Assembly: GCA_009887135.1 (NCBI GenBank)
Contig: QXYA01000003.1
Coordinates: 1-39,104, forward strand
From: Candidatus Poseidoniales archaeon
Lineage (GTDB): Archaea; Thermoplasmatota; Poseidoniia; Poseidoniales; Poseidoniaceae
DNA: 39,104 bases
Reading direction: 5' to 3'
Shown here in pieces: positions 9,001 to 17,755 of this stretch. Within the stretch, counting starts at the first letter, position 1; every line of letters starts with the position of its first letter. The notes under the pieces are model-generated. The model was not told where the DNA came from. It made no database searches and saw only the letters and a program-made list of their open reading frames with translations. Both the position numbers and the translations under genes were made by a program.

Positions 9001-9132
9001 TGGTGAAATCGTAGTTTGAATTGGACTTGAGTACTGAATCTCATCGCGCTCTGCTTCCAAAGTGGTTTGTTGTGTAATCATTGGAGATGCGAAAACTGTG
9101 AGGAGCACTACACTTACAAACAATGCTCGCAT
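6049..9132 (-). CDS. Large secreted/membrane-anchored surface protein: TIG-like domain, beta-propeller-like repeats, TSP3-type Ca-binding repeats, TM helix, cytoplasmic tail
   Basis: Signal peptide (MRALFVSVVLLTVFASPM), ISPSTGWTAGGEEITISGSGF, about seven D-x-x-x-x-x-H-I/V-x-Y/F repeats, DSDGDGVGDNxDAFP repeats, TM near TTVGVGAILLAVFTLL, charged C-terminal region. Confidence 0.88.
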   Translation of the reverse strand: MRALFVSVVLLTVFASPMITQQTTLEAERDEIQYSSPIQTTISPSTGWTAGGEEITISGSGFSDLAFTNTTYDGINHQWTKTTADYADQAGHENAIVVDSTGDVHIVHANGGNYEFKHSIYDGTSWSSTKIKDCEGNYCWDTHMVIDGNDELHAAYSTNNNKVVYMHFDGTSWSHNQVSTSSQVGPVGIAVDSNNHPHISFVATGSYCGGGLRLASYDGSSWSTGVVESGSNIGCESSIVIDENDHAYISYQDRQDSKLKFATDKTGSWDRYAPETANPSSSMYPGYFTSLAMDKQGQFHIAHFDNKDNDLRYSTGTPNGQWTNTLIDSTGHTGRNPSIALDAAGDPHIVYQTWSGFDLKYATLNPSSPIWQMSNLDTPGDMGDSNSIFIDDSGLIHVAYSDETNNVLRYATKSTGVSITNEITVKFGQHGSVTGTVVDDSTIRVTTPAISTGDTVVLSLVDKDGTQHQLSSSFQFIDQNDFDSDGVLNANDDCPEVAGTSTLDQNGCPDDDDDGYSNSGDAFPNDVLEWADTDGDGVGNNADAFPNDSSETEDSDDDGVGDNTDAFPFNGFEQIDSDGDGVGDNSDAFPNNPSETVDSDGDGVGDNADAFPQNAFEQFDSDSDGVGDNTDAFPNDSGESLDSDGDGVGDLNDLCSNTIQDAEVDGNGCSQAQLDSDGDGYMDTQDTFPLDSTQWQDSDGDGYGDNWGDSDWNDTRELEWPGIFVIGAVQADHCPDSFGNSTANGFYGCEDDDGNGIPDIFQQPETNETDDENETQTPLDSDNDGVFDIEDDCPATSSGVVVDANGCEIEETEEDSETSSGFESFFSGGTDPVTTTVGVGAILLAVFTLLQTNAVAAVLPDAFRWVQVLRKNSKLTKEERNELTYLQSLVQAYYDDPKEFAEELEDLKADLTARFTNNQIKKETREKLLILIEELQSSTSSELYKIAHNDTYFGLSQVVDTDERTSLLEEKLAMSEGVDELKHSDTPPGNLMGDLDDKGTYWIEWPVSSGTWHYRYAPSETWTVWDK
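7190..7565 (-). repeat. Tandem TSP3-type repeats, 66-nt unit with 132-nt higher-order period
   Basis: 'ttcggga' recurs at 7229, 7361, 7493 and 7559 (spacing 132, 132, 66); intervening units carry 'tgggaaagcatca'. Confidence 0.85.
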
Positions 9133-9167
9133 GTATTTGGCTATCTCTTAAGTTTAAAATATCCTTT

Positions 9168-9185
9168 GGTAACAGTTTTGTTACC
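9168..9185. promoter_or_regulatory. Inverted repeat GGTAACA-GTTT-TGTTACC upstream of the surface-protein gene
   Basis: Perfect 7-bp arms in the divergent 9133-9270 intergenic region. Confidence 0.45.
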
Positions 9186-9212
9186 TATCTTGCCTCAGGC
9201 CTCTCCATATTG

Positions 9213-9233
9213 TGAATAAATTCGATTTATTCA
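9213..9233. promoter_or_regulatory. Inverted repeat TGAATAAAT-TCG-ATTTATTCA upstream of pgk
   Basis: Perfect 9-bp arms ending 37 bp before the pgk ATG. Confidence 0.5.
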
Positions 9234-9270
9234 TCACATCACTCAAGAACTGGGTTCACTTGGAAGAACC

Positions 9271-10533
9271 ATGGCGAACGTCCTAACATTGGACAATATC
9301 AACATTGAAGGCAAGACTGTTCTCTTGCGCGTTGATATCAACAGCCCGCTTAATCCTGCAACCAAGTCGTTTCTTGATGATACAAGGATTCGAGCCATTC
9401 TTCCAACGTTGAATCGATTGTCAAAGGCAAAAACTGTTCTTATAGCCCATCAATCCAGACCTGGAAAGAACGACTTCACCAGTACACTTGGTCACGCTCG
9501 TGAACTTGGACGATTATTGGGGCGTTCAATTCGTTGGGTTGATGACATTCATGGCCCAAAAGCAATGAAAGCTATTGAGGACATGAAGATGGGAGATATT
9601 CTCATGTTGAATAACATTCGAATGGATCCTGAAGAAGTGAATCGCAAAGGTGATGCTCTCGCTCTTTCTGAAACACAACTCGTTCAAGATTTAGCGAGTG
9701 TTGCTGACGTGTTCATAAACGATGCGTTTGCATGCGCTCATCGTTCAAGTCCGAGCATCGTTGGGTTTGCACACCATCTACCGTGTGTTGCTGGAGAGTT
9801 AATGGCTCATGAAATTCGACAAATCGATCAAGCGCTTGAATCTCCAGCACGACCTTGTATTGCTGTTCTCGGCGGCATCAAAGTCGATGACAGTATCGAA
9901 GTAGCAAATAATATGCTTGAAAATAATATTGCTGACGAAGTCTGGTTCACCGGTGGAGTTGCGAACCTCGCCATTCACCTTTCTGGAAATGACATTGGAG
10001 AGGGAAATGTCTCCTTCTTACAGAATGAATTACAAGATACTTGGGAATCAACGATAGAATCTGCAACATCTTTGCTTAAATTATACAAAGACAAAATTGT
10101 GCTACCAACCGATGTTGCAGCGAATGTAGAAGAAAACCGTATTGATATCAATGTCGAGAAATTGCCTATTCACGCACCACTTTTTGACATGGGGATTGCG
10201 TCTATTCTCGCCCTATCTTCTCGGATTAAGAGTGCAGGAACCATCATTCTAAATGGGCCTGCTGGAGTCTTTGAATTGCCTGACTTTGCATTGGGAACCA
10301 TCGAAATGCTCAACGCCTGTGCAGAATCAAATGGGTATGCAGTCATGGGTGGAGGACATACGGCTACATTGGTGAGTCAACGCGGTCTTGCAGATAAAAT
10401 GGGCCACGTCTCAACTGGCGGTGGTGCTTGTTTAGATTACATTGCAGGCAGAACGCTTCCTGGAATTGAAGCACTCGAGATCAGTGCTCAACGATACCAA
10501 TTGGAAATTACGCCAATTATCCAAGATGAATAG
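9271..10533 (+). CDS. pgk: Phosphoglycerate kinase (archaeal type)
   Basis: GKTVLLRVDINSPLN, VFINDAFACAHRSSPSIVGF, AVLGGIKVDDSIEV, ILNGPAGVFE, VMGGGHTATLV. Confidence 0.96.
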   Translation: MANVLTLDNINIEGKTVLLRVDINSPLNPATKSFLDDTRIRAILPTLNRLSKAKTVLIAHQSRPGKNDFTSTLGHARELGRLLGRSIRWVDDIHGPKAMKAIEDMKMGDILMLNNIRMDPEEVNRKGDALALSETQLVQDLASVADVFINDAFACAHRSSPSIVGFAHHLPCVAGELMAHEIRQIDQALESPARPCIAVLGGIKVDDSIEVANNMLENNIADEVWFTGGVANLAIHLSGNDIGEGNVSFLQNELQDTWESTIESATSLLKLYKDKIVLPTDVAANVEENRIDINVEKLPIHAPLFDMGIASILALSSRIKSAGTIILNGPAGVFELPDFALGTIEMLNACAESNGYAVMGGGHTATLVSQRGLADKMGHVSTGGGACLDYIAGRTLPGIEALEISAQRYQLEITPIIQDE

Positions 10534-10605
10534 AGCCGTGAAGGCTGAACATGCTATTGCAGATTCAAGCACTAGGCTCATGAAGAAGCACAACTAGGCA
10601 AGGCC

Positions 10606-11865
10606 ATGGGCGATGATACTGCCGTTCGTTATCGAAACGCGGTTTTGTACGATGATCAGTTCGCCAAACATGTTGGAGATTTCTTGCTCCACAAAGATGG
10701 GACATGGTCAAAATCAATCGGTGATGAGGATGTTCTGGAAGATATCGACGGGTCAAATCGAGTCATTACTCGGTCCTTGCAAAATTGGCATACGCACTTA
10801 GCAATGCAATTGAATGCCCGTGATTTTAGCGATGGATTCCCCCTTCATCGATGGCTGAATGAAGCAATTTTTCCAACCGAGGCAAAGATTACACCTGAGT
10901 TTGTTCGAATAGGTGCTCAAGCAGCTGCTGCAGAAATGATTCGTACAGGTTCCACATTCGCTGCAGACATGTATTTCTTCCCAGCCGTAACAGGTAATGT
11001 CCTAGAAAGGGCTGGATTGAGAGGATTATGTGGCGGCCCTGTAAGTGATGCTGCGCTCCCTTCACATGAAGATGCACAATCTGCGTTAACTGAACTCGAT
11101 GGTTTGATCGCTAACAATTCTGAAGATGACCTTGTACAGTATGCTATTGCAACTCATTCAGTCTACCTTTGCTCTGAGGATACTCTACGAAGAGCGAGTG
11201 AACTTGCTGAAAAGAGGAATGGGCGCCTTCACATCCACGTGAGTGAAACCCGAAAAGAAGTCGCTGAATGCAAAGAAAAAACAGGAATGTATCCTGTCGA
11301 ATATTTGCAATCGATTGATTTTATCAAACCGGGAACAATCTTTGCCCACGCTTCTTGGGTCAAGAAAAACGAAATTCGAATGATGGCTGACTACGATATT
11401 ACTGCTGTTCATTGTCCTTCTTCAAACATGAAATTGGCCTGTGGTGGAACTCTTTCCTATCCCCCCTACAAAGATGCTGGAGTGGATTTGAGAATAGGAA
11501 CAGACGGTGCTGCATCCAGTGGAAATGGGCTTAATTTGCTCCATGAGGCTCGTTTAGCAAGCCTTGTTCAACGACACGATCATTGGGATTCAACATTGCT
11601 TCCTGCAAAAGATATTTTCAGTATTGCGACAAAAGGAAGTAACGATTGGGTCGCTTGGAATCTTGATGATATTCGAATGCGTCCTCTCGGTCGTTCAAAC
11701 AATCGGCATCTTGCAAACCTTGTTTACAACGGTGGTGACTGTCTGGATGTTTGGGTAAATGGACAGGCATTACGACTCAATGGAGAAACCAAAACTGTTG
11801 ATGAAAGAGCAACCATCGAAGAGCTCGATGCAGCAGTTAGCACATATTATGATGGAATCGAATAA
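10606..11865 (+). CDS. Amidohydrolase, MTA/SAH deaminase-like
   Basis: QNWHTHLAMQ, HIHVSETRKEV, FAHASWVKKNEI, VHCPSSNMKLACG, IGTDGAASSGNGLN. Confidence 0.88.
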   Translation: MGDDTAVRYRNAVLYDDQFAKHVGDFLLHKDGTWSKSIGDEDVLEDIDGSNRVITRSLQNWHTHLAMQLNARDFSDGFPLHRWLNEAIFPTEAKITPEFVRIGAQAAAAEMIRTGSTFAADMYFFPAVTGNVLERAGLRGLCGGPVSDAALPSHEDAQSALTELDGLIANNSEDDLVQYAIATHSVYLCSEDTLRRASELAEKRNGRLHIHVSETRKEVAECKEKTGMYPVEYLQSIDFIKPGTIFAHASWVKKNEIRMMADYDITAVHCPSSNMKLACGGTLSYPPYKDAGVDLRIGTDGAASSGNGLNLLHEARLASLVQRHDHWDSTLLPAKDIFSIATKGSNDWVAWNLDDIRMRPLGRSNNRHLANLVYNGGDCLDVWVNGQALRLNGETKTVDERATIEELDAAVSTYYDGIE

Positions 11866-12420
11866 TCATTCGCGGCCATAATAAATCAATGTCGCACCTA
11901 TTCCAAGAATAAACATCGAAACTACAACGCTAAGCAATGAATGTCCAATGTGGGCTTCATAGTCAATCTTGACTTCGGTTCCTTCGGCTAGAACTCCATC
12001 CTTTGCTCCTAAGGCAGCAAAGTAGGTTCCTGATTCCATTTCCCAAGTAAAACCTGTTTCAGCGGTTGCACTTGAATCACCAGCAACGAAATTTGTTGAC
12101 ACTCCATCGCACCCAAGTCCTCCTGTAAAGAAAGAAGAGGGGACATCATCACAACGATCTTTTTCATCTTCATCGACAATACCAATCCATACATCATCAC
12201 GGTCCCATGTCAATGTGAGTTCAGTAGAAAGAATTCCAATGAGAGGATTGCTCGGTAATGGCTCATCTGAAAAAAACGCTTGATTCGGAGCATTTGGAGT
12301 AGGAACACCTTCGACTTCTCCTTCAAAGGTAAAACCAATCATTCCAGCTATAAGAAAAAGAATTGCGAAGCCTGTCAATCCTACTCCAAATTTTCCTCTT
12401 CCAAGTAGTGTCATAATCAA
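11866..12420 (-). CDS. Small membrane protein, unknown function
   Basis: 184 aa with N- and C-terminal TM helices; start overlaps the stop of the upstream antiporter gene. Confidence 0.7.
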   Translation of the reverse strand: MIMTLLGRGKFGVGLTGFAILFLIAGMIGFTFEGEVEGVPTPNAPNQAFFSDEPLPSNPLIGILSTELTLTWDRDDVWIGIVDEDEKDRCDDVPSSFFTGGLGCDGVSTNFVAGDSSATAETGFTWEMESGTYFAALGAKDGVLAEGTEVKIDYEAHIGHSLLSVVVSMFILGIGATLIYYGRE

Positions 12421-13571
12421 GCCCCGACTTCAAATGGAATGAGAAGGAAGGATAGAGCCAGGATAACATAACATGCAAGTAACATAGCCCCCTCAAGCCA
12501 GTTCGTCTTCCCATCGTTTAGAATAAAGTTCGCAACAAGAACCCCCATGAAGGTCGCCGCAGTTTCTAGAAGGCCGAATTCCAAAGAGAGTCCAACGCCC
12601 AATATCCAAGCGAAAAGAACCATCAGTGGAGCAACGAATACTGCAATTTGGACACTTGAACCAATTGCGATTGCGAGGGATAGATCCATCTTGTCTTTTC
12701 CAGCAACGATTACTGCAGTGAAGTGTTCTGCAGCATTCCCAAAGAACGGAAGCAGAATAACACCGATGAAGAGCGTTGGCATTCCCCATTCGCTTGCTGC
12801 TTTGTCAACACTGTGAACAAGTAGTTCAGCCATATATCCCACCATTACAGTGGCAATAATCAGAAGAGCCCACGCATTTTTTATCAACATTTTTGGCTCT
12901 TCGTGGTGAGATGAATCCTCTGTAGAATTGAAAATATCGGAATGGGTTTTGAACTGGAAGAAGAGGGATAGGCCATACATCGCCAAGAGAGCCAAGGAAG
13001 CATAACGGGACAACTCGAGAACGTTTTCATCGGTAACGTTGGAACCTGTATGATGTGCTGCTGCTGGGATGATAAGGGCGAGAACTGCCAAGAGAAGCAA
13101 ACTACCGTTCATGGAAAGTGCAGATTGATTAAACGATTGAATCCTAAATTTGATTCCACCCCATAGCAATGCTAACCCAAGAACAAGAAGCAGATTACCA
13201 AGAATCGATCCAATCAATGATGCTTGAACGAGGACGATCATTGTCTCTGCTTGATCTGGGTCACTGAACGCCGTATAGATGGCAATGCTTGCGATAATGA
13301 TTTCAACAGCGTTTCCAAAGGTGGCATTGAGTAAACCTCCAAGATTTTCACCAGCCCGAAGGGCTATCTCTTCTGTTGCATGCCCCATTAGAAAAGCCAA
13401 AGGCATGATTGAGATCATCGAAAACAAAAACGTCATTTCAACGTTTCCTTGGATGTTGAAGAACAGTGTTACTGGTACTGCTAACAAGAGCCAATTCAAG
13501 CGGTTCTTGAGTGGACTGAAAGCATCAAGTAAACTATCGTAATTTGATTCAACAACAACCTCAGACATCAT
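12417..13571 (-). CDS. Cation/H+ antiporter, CaCA/CAX family
   Basis: Two alpha-repeat-like motifs: GHATEEIALRAGENLGGLLNATFGNAVEIIIA and FFGNAAEHFTAVIVAGKDKMDLSLAIAIGSSVQIAVFVAP. Confidence 0.92.
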   Translation of the reverse strand: MMSEVVVESNYDSLLDAFSPLKNRLNWLLLAVPVTLFFNIQGNVEMTFLFSMISIMPLAFLMGHATEEIALRAGENLGGLLNATFGNAVEIIIASIAIYTAFSDPDQAETMIVLVQASLIGSILGNLLLVLGLALLWGGIKFRIQSFNQSALSMNGSLLLLAVLALIIPAAAHHTGSNVTDENVLELSRYASLALLAMYGLSLFFQFKTHSDIFNSTEDSSHHEEPKMLIKNAWALLIIATVMVGYMAELLVHSVDKAASEWGMPTLFIGVILLPFFGNAAEHFTAVIVAGKDKMDLSLAIAIGSSVQIAVFVAPLMVLFAWILGVGLSLEFGLLETAATFMGVLVANFILNDGKTNWLEGAMLLACYVILALSFLLIPFEVGA

Positions 13572-13589
13572 TCCTCACCGTAGTTCGCA

Positions 13590-16500
13590 TCAATCGTCGT
13601 TTCCCTTACGGCGAACTGGACGTTTGCGAGTTGGTGCTTTGCGAGCAGGTCGCTTGCGGACTGGACGCTTGCGTGGAGCAGGTTCTTCATCCTCCTCTTC
13701 ATCATCGTCATCATCATCATCATCATCGTCCCAGAAGATGCCTTCTGCTTCATCTTCATCGATTTCTTCGACAACTTCCTTCTTTCGGCGAGTCTTGCGT
13801 TGTATAAGGTTTACAGCGAACGGATCGTCTTCATCCTTCTCTGGTTCAGGTTCAGCTTCTGCTTCTGCTTCCTTCTTTTCCTCATTCTCAGGCTCCGTTG
13901 TAGAACCTGTTCCAGTAATGGCATCCATATCCAAATCCTGGCTTGTGCCAATGAATTCAGACATCCAATCCTCATCTTCTTCTTCGCCAGCCTTCTTCTT
14001 CTTTGGACCTGACATGCTCGTTTGCACAATCATTAGGGCGACAATGAACAAGAGTATATTGACCGCAACTGCAATCCAAACCAAAAGATATGGAGGATCG
14101 CTCAGCGATGGAGTGATTTCTTCTGGCTCAGGAGCTTCTTTGAGATCTTCTTCAAAGGTGCAAATTGTTTCACCTTCGAGGTTGTTTCGACAAAAGTCGA
14201 CTACAAAGACGACACGTTGTGAAACTTCATTACCTGCTGTATCGATACCACGGACTGTGATTGCGTGTTGGCCAGCATCAAAGGTTCCAGCTGAGAACTC
14301 CATATCGCTTACGAGAGTTGACATGTCTTGTTCAACATCTGTAATTCCTTCGGCGTCAGCCCATGGAGAGGTGCTGGTGATACCTGTCAATCCACCATAA
14401 TTGAAGGTGAATCTGTATTGTAAATCCTGGATTTGAACATCATCCTCTGCAGCAAACATGAGATTAATCTTGTTTCCATAAAGATACTTTGAGCCCTCTG
14501 AGGAAGGCGATGGTGAATAAATCGTAACTGTAGGTCCCTTTGCGTCAATATGATAGTTCGTGTTTGTTGTTATGCCTATGTTATCGGCGTCATCAATGAG
14601 AGTCATCTCGAACGTCATTGCTCCGGCATTGGCTGAAGCAGGAATTGTAAAACTGTAGGAATATTCAGGACCTTTGTCAGGGTTCAACAGGTTGTCGGCA
14701 ATTTGAGTCATTGGCTCTCCGCCCCCTGTTACGTTAAACCCAGAATCTGAGACCACTTCGATCATAGGAGTGGTTTTCAATTCCTCACTCGCTTCAATTT
14801 TGATGGTATATGTTCCAGCGATTAACGATGGGCTTGTGTATTCTGAATTTTCATCATCTAATAACCGAAGTTCAACAGATGGCGCAAGAGTATCTTCTCG
14901 AACCAGGAATGAATTACCGCTCAATCCTTCAAGAATATCGGAATTCGTATTGTTAAATTCATCTGCAACCGTAACTGCATACCAAACCTCACGCTCTGTA
15001 TCGCTTGCAAGCGGAATGTTTCTGATGATCGTTGCAGAATTTTGTTCTCCAACGTTTATGTCATCAAGGACCAATTCCCAACCGTCAGCATCGCTTGTGG
15101 TAATACTTGTCTGGCCACCGTTAAACGGATCACCAGTATGCCTCCAGACCTGATACGCTTCGTTTGATTCTTGGAGGTTGTACCACTCGAGAGCGACGAA
15201 GCCAAGGTCACCTCTGCTTTCGGCATCAACGATTGACGGGTTTGTTGGCGTGGTAATATCGATTGTTACTGGTCCAAACGAGTTGTTGTTCAGGCCAATA
15301 TATTCGTATGATCCAGTCGTGTGGACATACTGTGCTTCGCTTGTCACATAGATGTACCATTGCAATACAGCCCCGTTTGCAGATACAACGGATTCATTGA
15401 GTACAATATCAAATGTCTCAACGTTATCGTTTGCGAACCCGTGATATGTTGTTGCTGTGGTAAATTGTTGAGGGGATGGTTGGAACCCTGAAGATGAACG
15501 GACATGGTATCGTTCGCCTTCAACGCCGAGTTGATCTGTCCAAGTTACTCGAACAGTGCGATCGCCAATAAATTCAGCGTGAACATTTGAAGGCTCTTTT
15601 TCCCATGTGGAATATGCGTCTTCTTGTACGGTTGAACAGGAGCCGGAAGAGGTGTTCGAATCAAACAATCCAATTTCATCAACAAGGACAATACAATAAG
15701 TTGCAAGACCCAATGAACCGACTGGTAGGTTTCGGGCATATTCATACTTGATGTTTTCTTCTTCGATAGTTACCATCTCTGAGCCGTCTTGTGCTTCTGA
15801 AATATCAGTAAATTTCTCTGGAATGCTCGCAACTAAACTTGGGCCCGTTTCAAAAATTGAGGAAAAGCCATCACCAGCAACGTAAATCTCGTAGCGCTCG
15901 TCGTTTTCAATTGTGGAACCGCTCCAAGAGAGCGTTGTCGTTCCTGTTCCGTCGACGTTACCGACAAAGTATGCGTTAAAGTCCGTGATGTGCGATGGGG
16001 GGAGATTGTCTTCTAGAATTGGTTCACTCAGTGCATTTCCTGAGAGGAAACGAAGATCAACTTTGTCTACTCCTGATTCAGTTCCATTTGGAATGAAGTA
16101 GGTAATTGCATAATAGGATTCACGGTTTGTATTGCTTGGAATGACATTGACATATTCTGAATTCTCGGAACTAATGTTAGCAAGTAGCTCAACTGGATAA
16201 TTTGTTGGCAGGCCTTCGTACACAGCCCCGCCGTTATCTCTTCCAATTTCTCCATCGGAGCGCCAAACGAGGATTCGAGTATCTGGCATTGCAGGATCTG
16301 AATTCGGTAAATCATGATAATTATACCACGATAGAGTCGTTTCGCTGTCCGTCAATGAGTATTCTGCTTGGAAGAAAATTGGGGTTTCCACTGGCGATGT
16401 TACTTCATGGACTCCCTCGTACAATGATGAGGCGTTTGACTCTAATTCCGAAGATGAATATGCTTGTTCGCTTTCTGTCCAAGAAGTCGTGATTGCATAG

Positions 16501-16919
16501 AAGTAAGTGTCATTGACACCAGCTCCGACAAGGAAAGAGGCTGAGTGGCCTGGATGAGTAGGTGCAAGACATTCAACAGATTGAATCGCTACACATGCAG
16601 TTACGTTTGCGAATGGTATTGCGGCTCCAAGGGTTCCAGGAGTAATTGGTTCACTATGACGATAGACTGTGTATTCAGCATTTTGCAGATTAGCAACATT
16701 TGACCCAGAAAAAGTCTCAATATTTCTCCACGTGATCGTTGTTGTTTCAGAAACAGGATCGAAGGTTGCGGCGATATCCTGAGCTTGTAATTTTGAAGCA
16801 TCCCCAATGTCAGCAGCCGCTGATGTTGGTATCAGCGGAACAGTCATGAGAAGCATAAGCAAGACCATCAGGCCCGCCTTAGGTTGTAGACTCCGGTTCA
16901 GCGCGTTCGCACCCATCAC
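13590..16919 (-). CDS. Large surface protein with FN3-like repeats, C-terminal TM helix and poly-Asp/basic cytoplasmic tail
   Basis: Signal peptide (LMVLLMLLMTVPLIPTSAAA), several TTxTWxN/LSWYN...YxVxR units, TM LLVWIAVAVNILLFIVALMIV, tail FWDDDDDDDDDDEEEDEEPAPRKRPVRKRPARKAPTRKRPVRRKGNDD. Confidence 0.85.
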   Translation of the reverse strand: MMGANALNRSLQPKAGLMVLLMLLMTVPLIPTSAAADIGDASKLQAQDIAATFDPVSETTTITWRNIETFSGSNVANLQNAEYTVYRHSEPITPGTLGAAIPFANVTACVAIQSVECLAPTHPGHSASFLVGAGVNDTYFYAITTSWTESEQAYSSSELESNASSLYEGVHEVTSPVETPIFFQAEYSLTDSETTLSWYNYHDLPNSDPAMPDTRILVWRSDGEIGRDNGGAVYEGLPTNYPVELLANISSENSEYVNVIPSNTNRESYYAITYFIPNGTESGVDKVDLRFLSGNALSEPILEDNLPPSHITDFNAYFVGNVDGTGTTTLSWSGSTIENDERYEIYVAGDGFSSIFETGPSLVASIPEKFTDISEAQDGSEMVTIEEENIKYEYARNLPVGSLGLATYCIVLVDEIGLFDSNTSSGSCSTVQEDAYSTWEKEPSNVHAEFIGDRTVRVTWTDQLGVEGERYHVRSSSGFQPSPQQFTTATTYHGFANDNVETFDIVLNESVVSANGAVLQWYIYVTSEAQYVHTTGSYEYIGLNNNSFGPVTIDITTPTNPSIVDAESRGDLGFVALEWYNLQESNEAYQVWRHTGDPFNGGQTSITTSDADGWELVLDDINVGEQNSATIIRNIPLASDTEREVWYAVTVADEFNNTNSDILEGLSGNSFLVREDTLAPSVELRLLDDENSEYTSPSLIAGTYTIKIEASEELKTTPMIEVVSDSGFNVTGGGEPMTQIADNLLNPDKGPEYSYSFTIPASANAGAMTFEMTLIDDADNIGITTNTNYHIDAKGPTVTIYSPSPSSEGSKYLYGNKINLMFAAEDDVQIQDLQYRFTFNYGGLTGITSTSPWADAEGITDVEQDMSTLVSDMEFSAGTFDAGQHAITVRGIDTAGNEVSQRVVFVVDFCRNNLEGETICTFEEDLKEAPEPEEITPSLSDPPYLLVWIAVAVNILLFIVALMIVQTSMSGPKKKKAGEEEDEDWMSEFIGTSQDLDMDAITGTGSTTEPENEEKKEAEAEAEPEPEKDEDDPFAVNLIQRKTRRKKEVVEEIDEDEAEGIFWDDDDDDDDDDEEEDEEPAPRKRPVRKRPARKAPTRKRPVRRKGNDD

Positions 16920-16996
16920 ACATAACGTCGCCGCCGTCTGTTAAGAGTATGCCGCATTACGCAGCGATGAAAACACCCGATTTGAGATGTTTTGAA

Positions 16997-17713
16997 TCAC
17001 TCGGATTCATCAGAATTTGGCTGTTCCAATGGATGTGTTGTATCGAGTTCGATAATTTCCTTGCGGGCTTGCAAAAATCTGATCCCGAATGTGTACATTC
17101 CACCGAGCCCAGAAATGAAGACAACTGCAGTGAGTGGGTTGAGTTCAAGATGCTCAAATACACCTGGCATAGCGGAATAATCCTGTACACCAATAAGCCA
17201 GAATATTCCTGTTACTGCAAGCGCTGCAATGGTTAGAATTGTTCGGTCTGCTCTTGAAAATCCTTTGTAATTTCGGCCTCCGCTCACCGCTTGTGCTTGT
17301 GTGCCCATGTAGGAGCCGAGGATTGTAAACCAAGCTGCAGCCCAACCTAATGCAGGATCATCGACCCATGCGGGACTTGATGCAATTGCAATTACCCACA
17401 TTGCGTCAAGAAGCCTGTCGAGAGTATGATCAAGATAATCTCCCCAGCGAGAAACTTGACCTGTTTGACGGGCGAGTTGTCCGTCGAGACCATCAAGAAT
17501 CATGGAGAAGCCAATCAATAGGGCAGATCCCATGAGCATCAATGCACCAGTATCTGATTTTGGTGCGAAGAGGACAAGTAGGCTGGCTGCAATACCGACA
17601 GGTAAAGCAAGCCATGTAAGAAAGGCAGGATTGGTTCGGCCTAAGCCCATTACCAGGGGGGAAGCCATTGCTTCCCAGCGCTTCCTTAACTGTTCCAGAG
17701 CCATTGGTCTCAT
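16997..17713 (-). CDS. CDP-alcohol phosphatidyltransferase family protein
   Basis: CDP-OH-P motif DGLDGQLARQTGQVSRWGDYLDHTLDR, polytopic. Confidence 0.93.
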   Translation of the reverse strand: MRPMALEQLRKRWEAMASPLVMGLGRTNPAFLTWLALPVGIAASLLVLFAPKSDTGALMLMGSALLIGFSMILDGLDGQLARQTGQVSRWGDYLDHTLDRLLDAMWVIAIASSPAWVDDPALGWAAAWFTILGSYMGTQAQAVSGGRNYKGFSRADRTILTIAALAVTGIFWLIGVQDYSAMPGVFEHLELNPLTAVVFISGLGGMYTFGIRFLQARKEIIELDTTHPLEQPNSDESE

Positions 17714-17755
17714 TCCTGCCGGTGCATCGAAAGGTCATATGCTTTCGGACATAAT

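Noticed and set aside
13624-14400. 258-aa plus-strand Ser-rich ORF
   Set aside because: Antisense shadow of the Asp/Glu-rich tail of the 13590-16919 gene (GAT/GAA read backwards as Ser codons); no plausible protein features.
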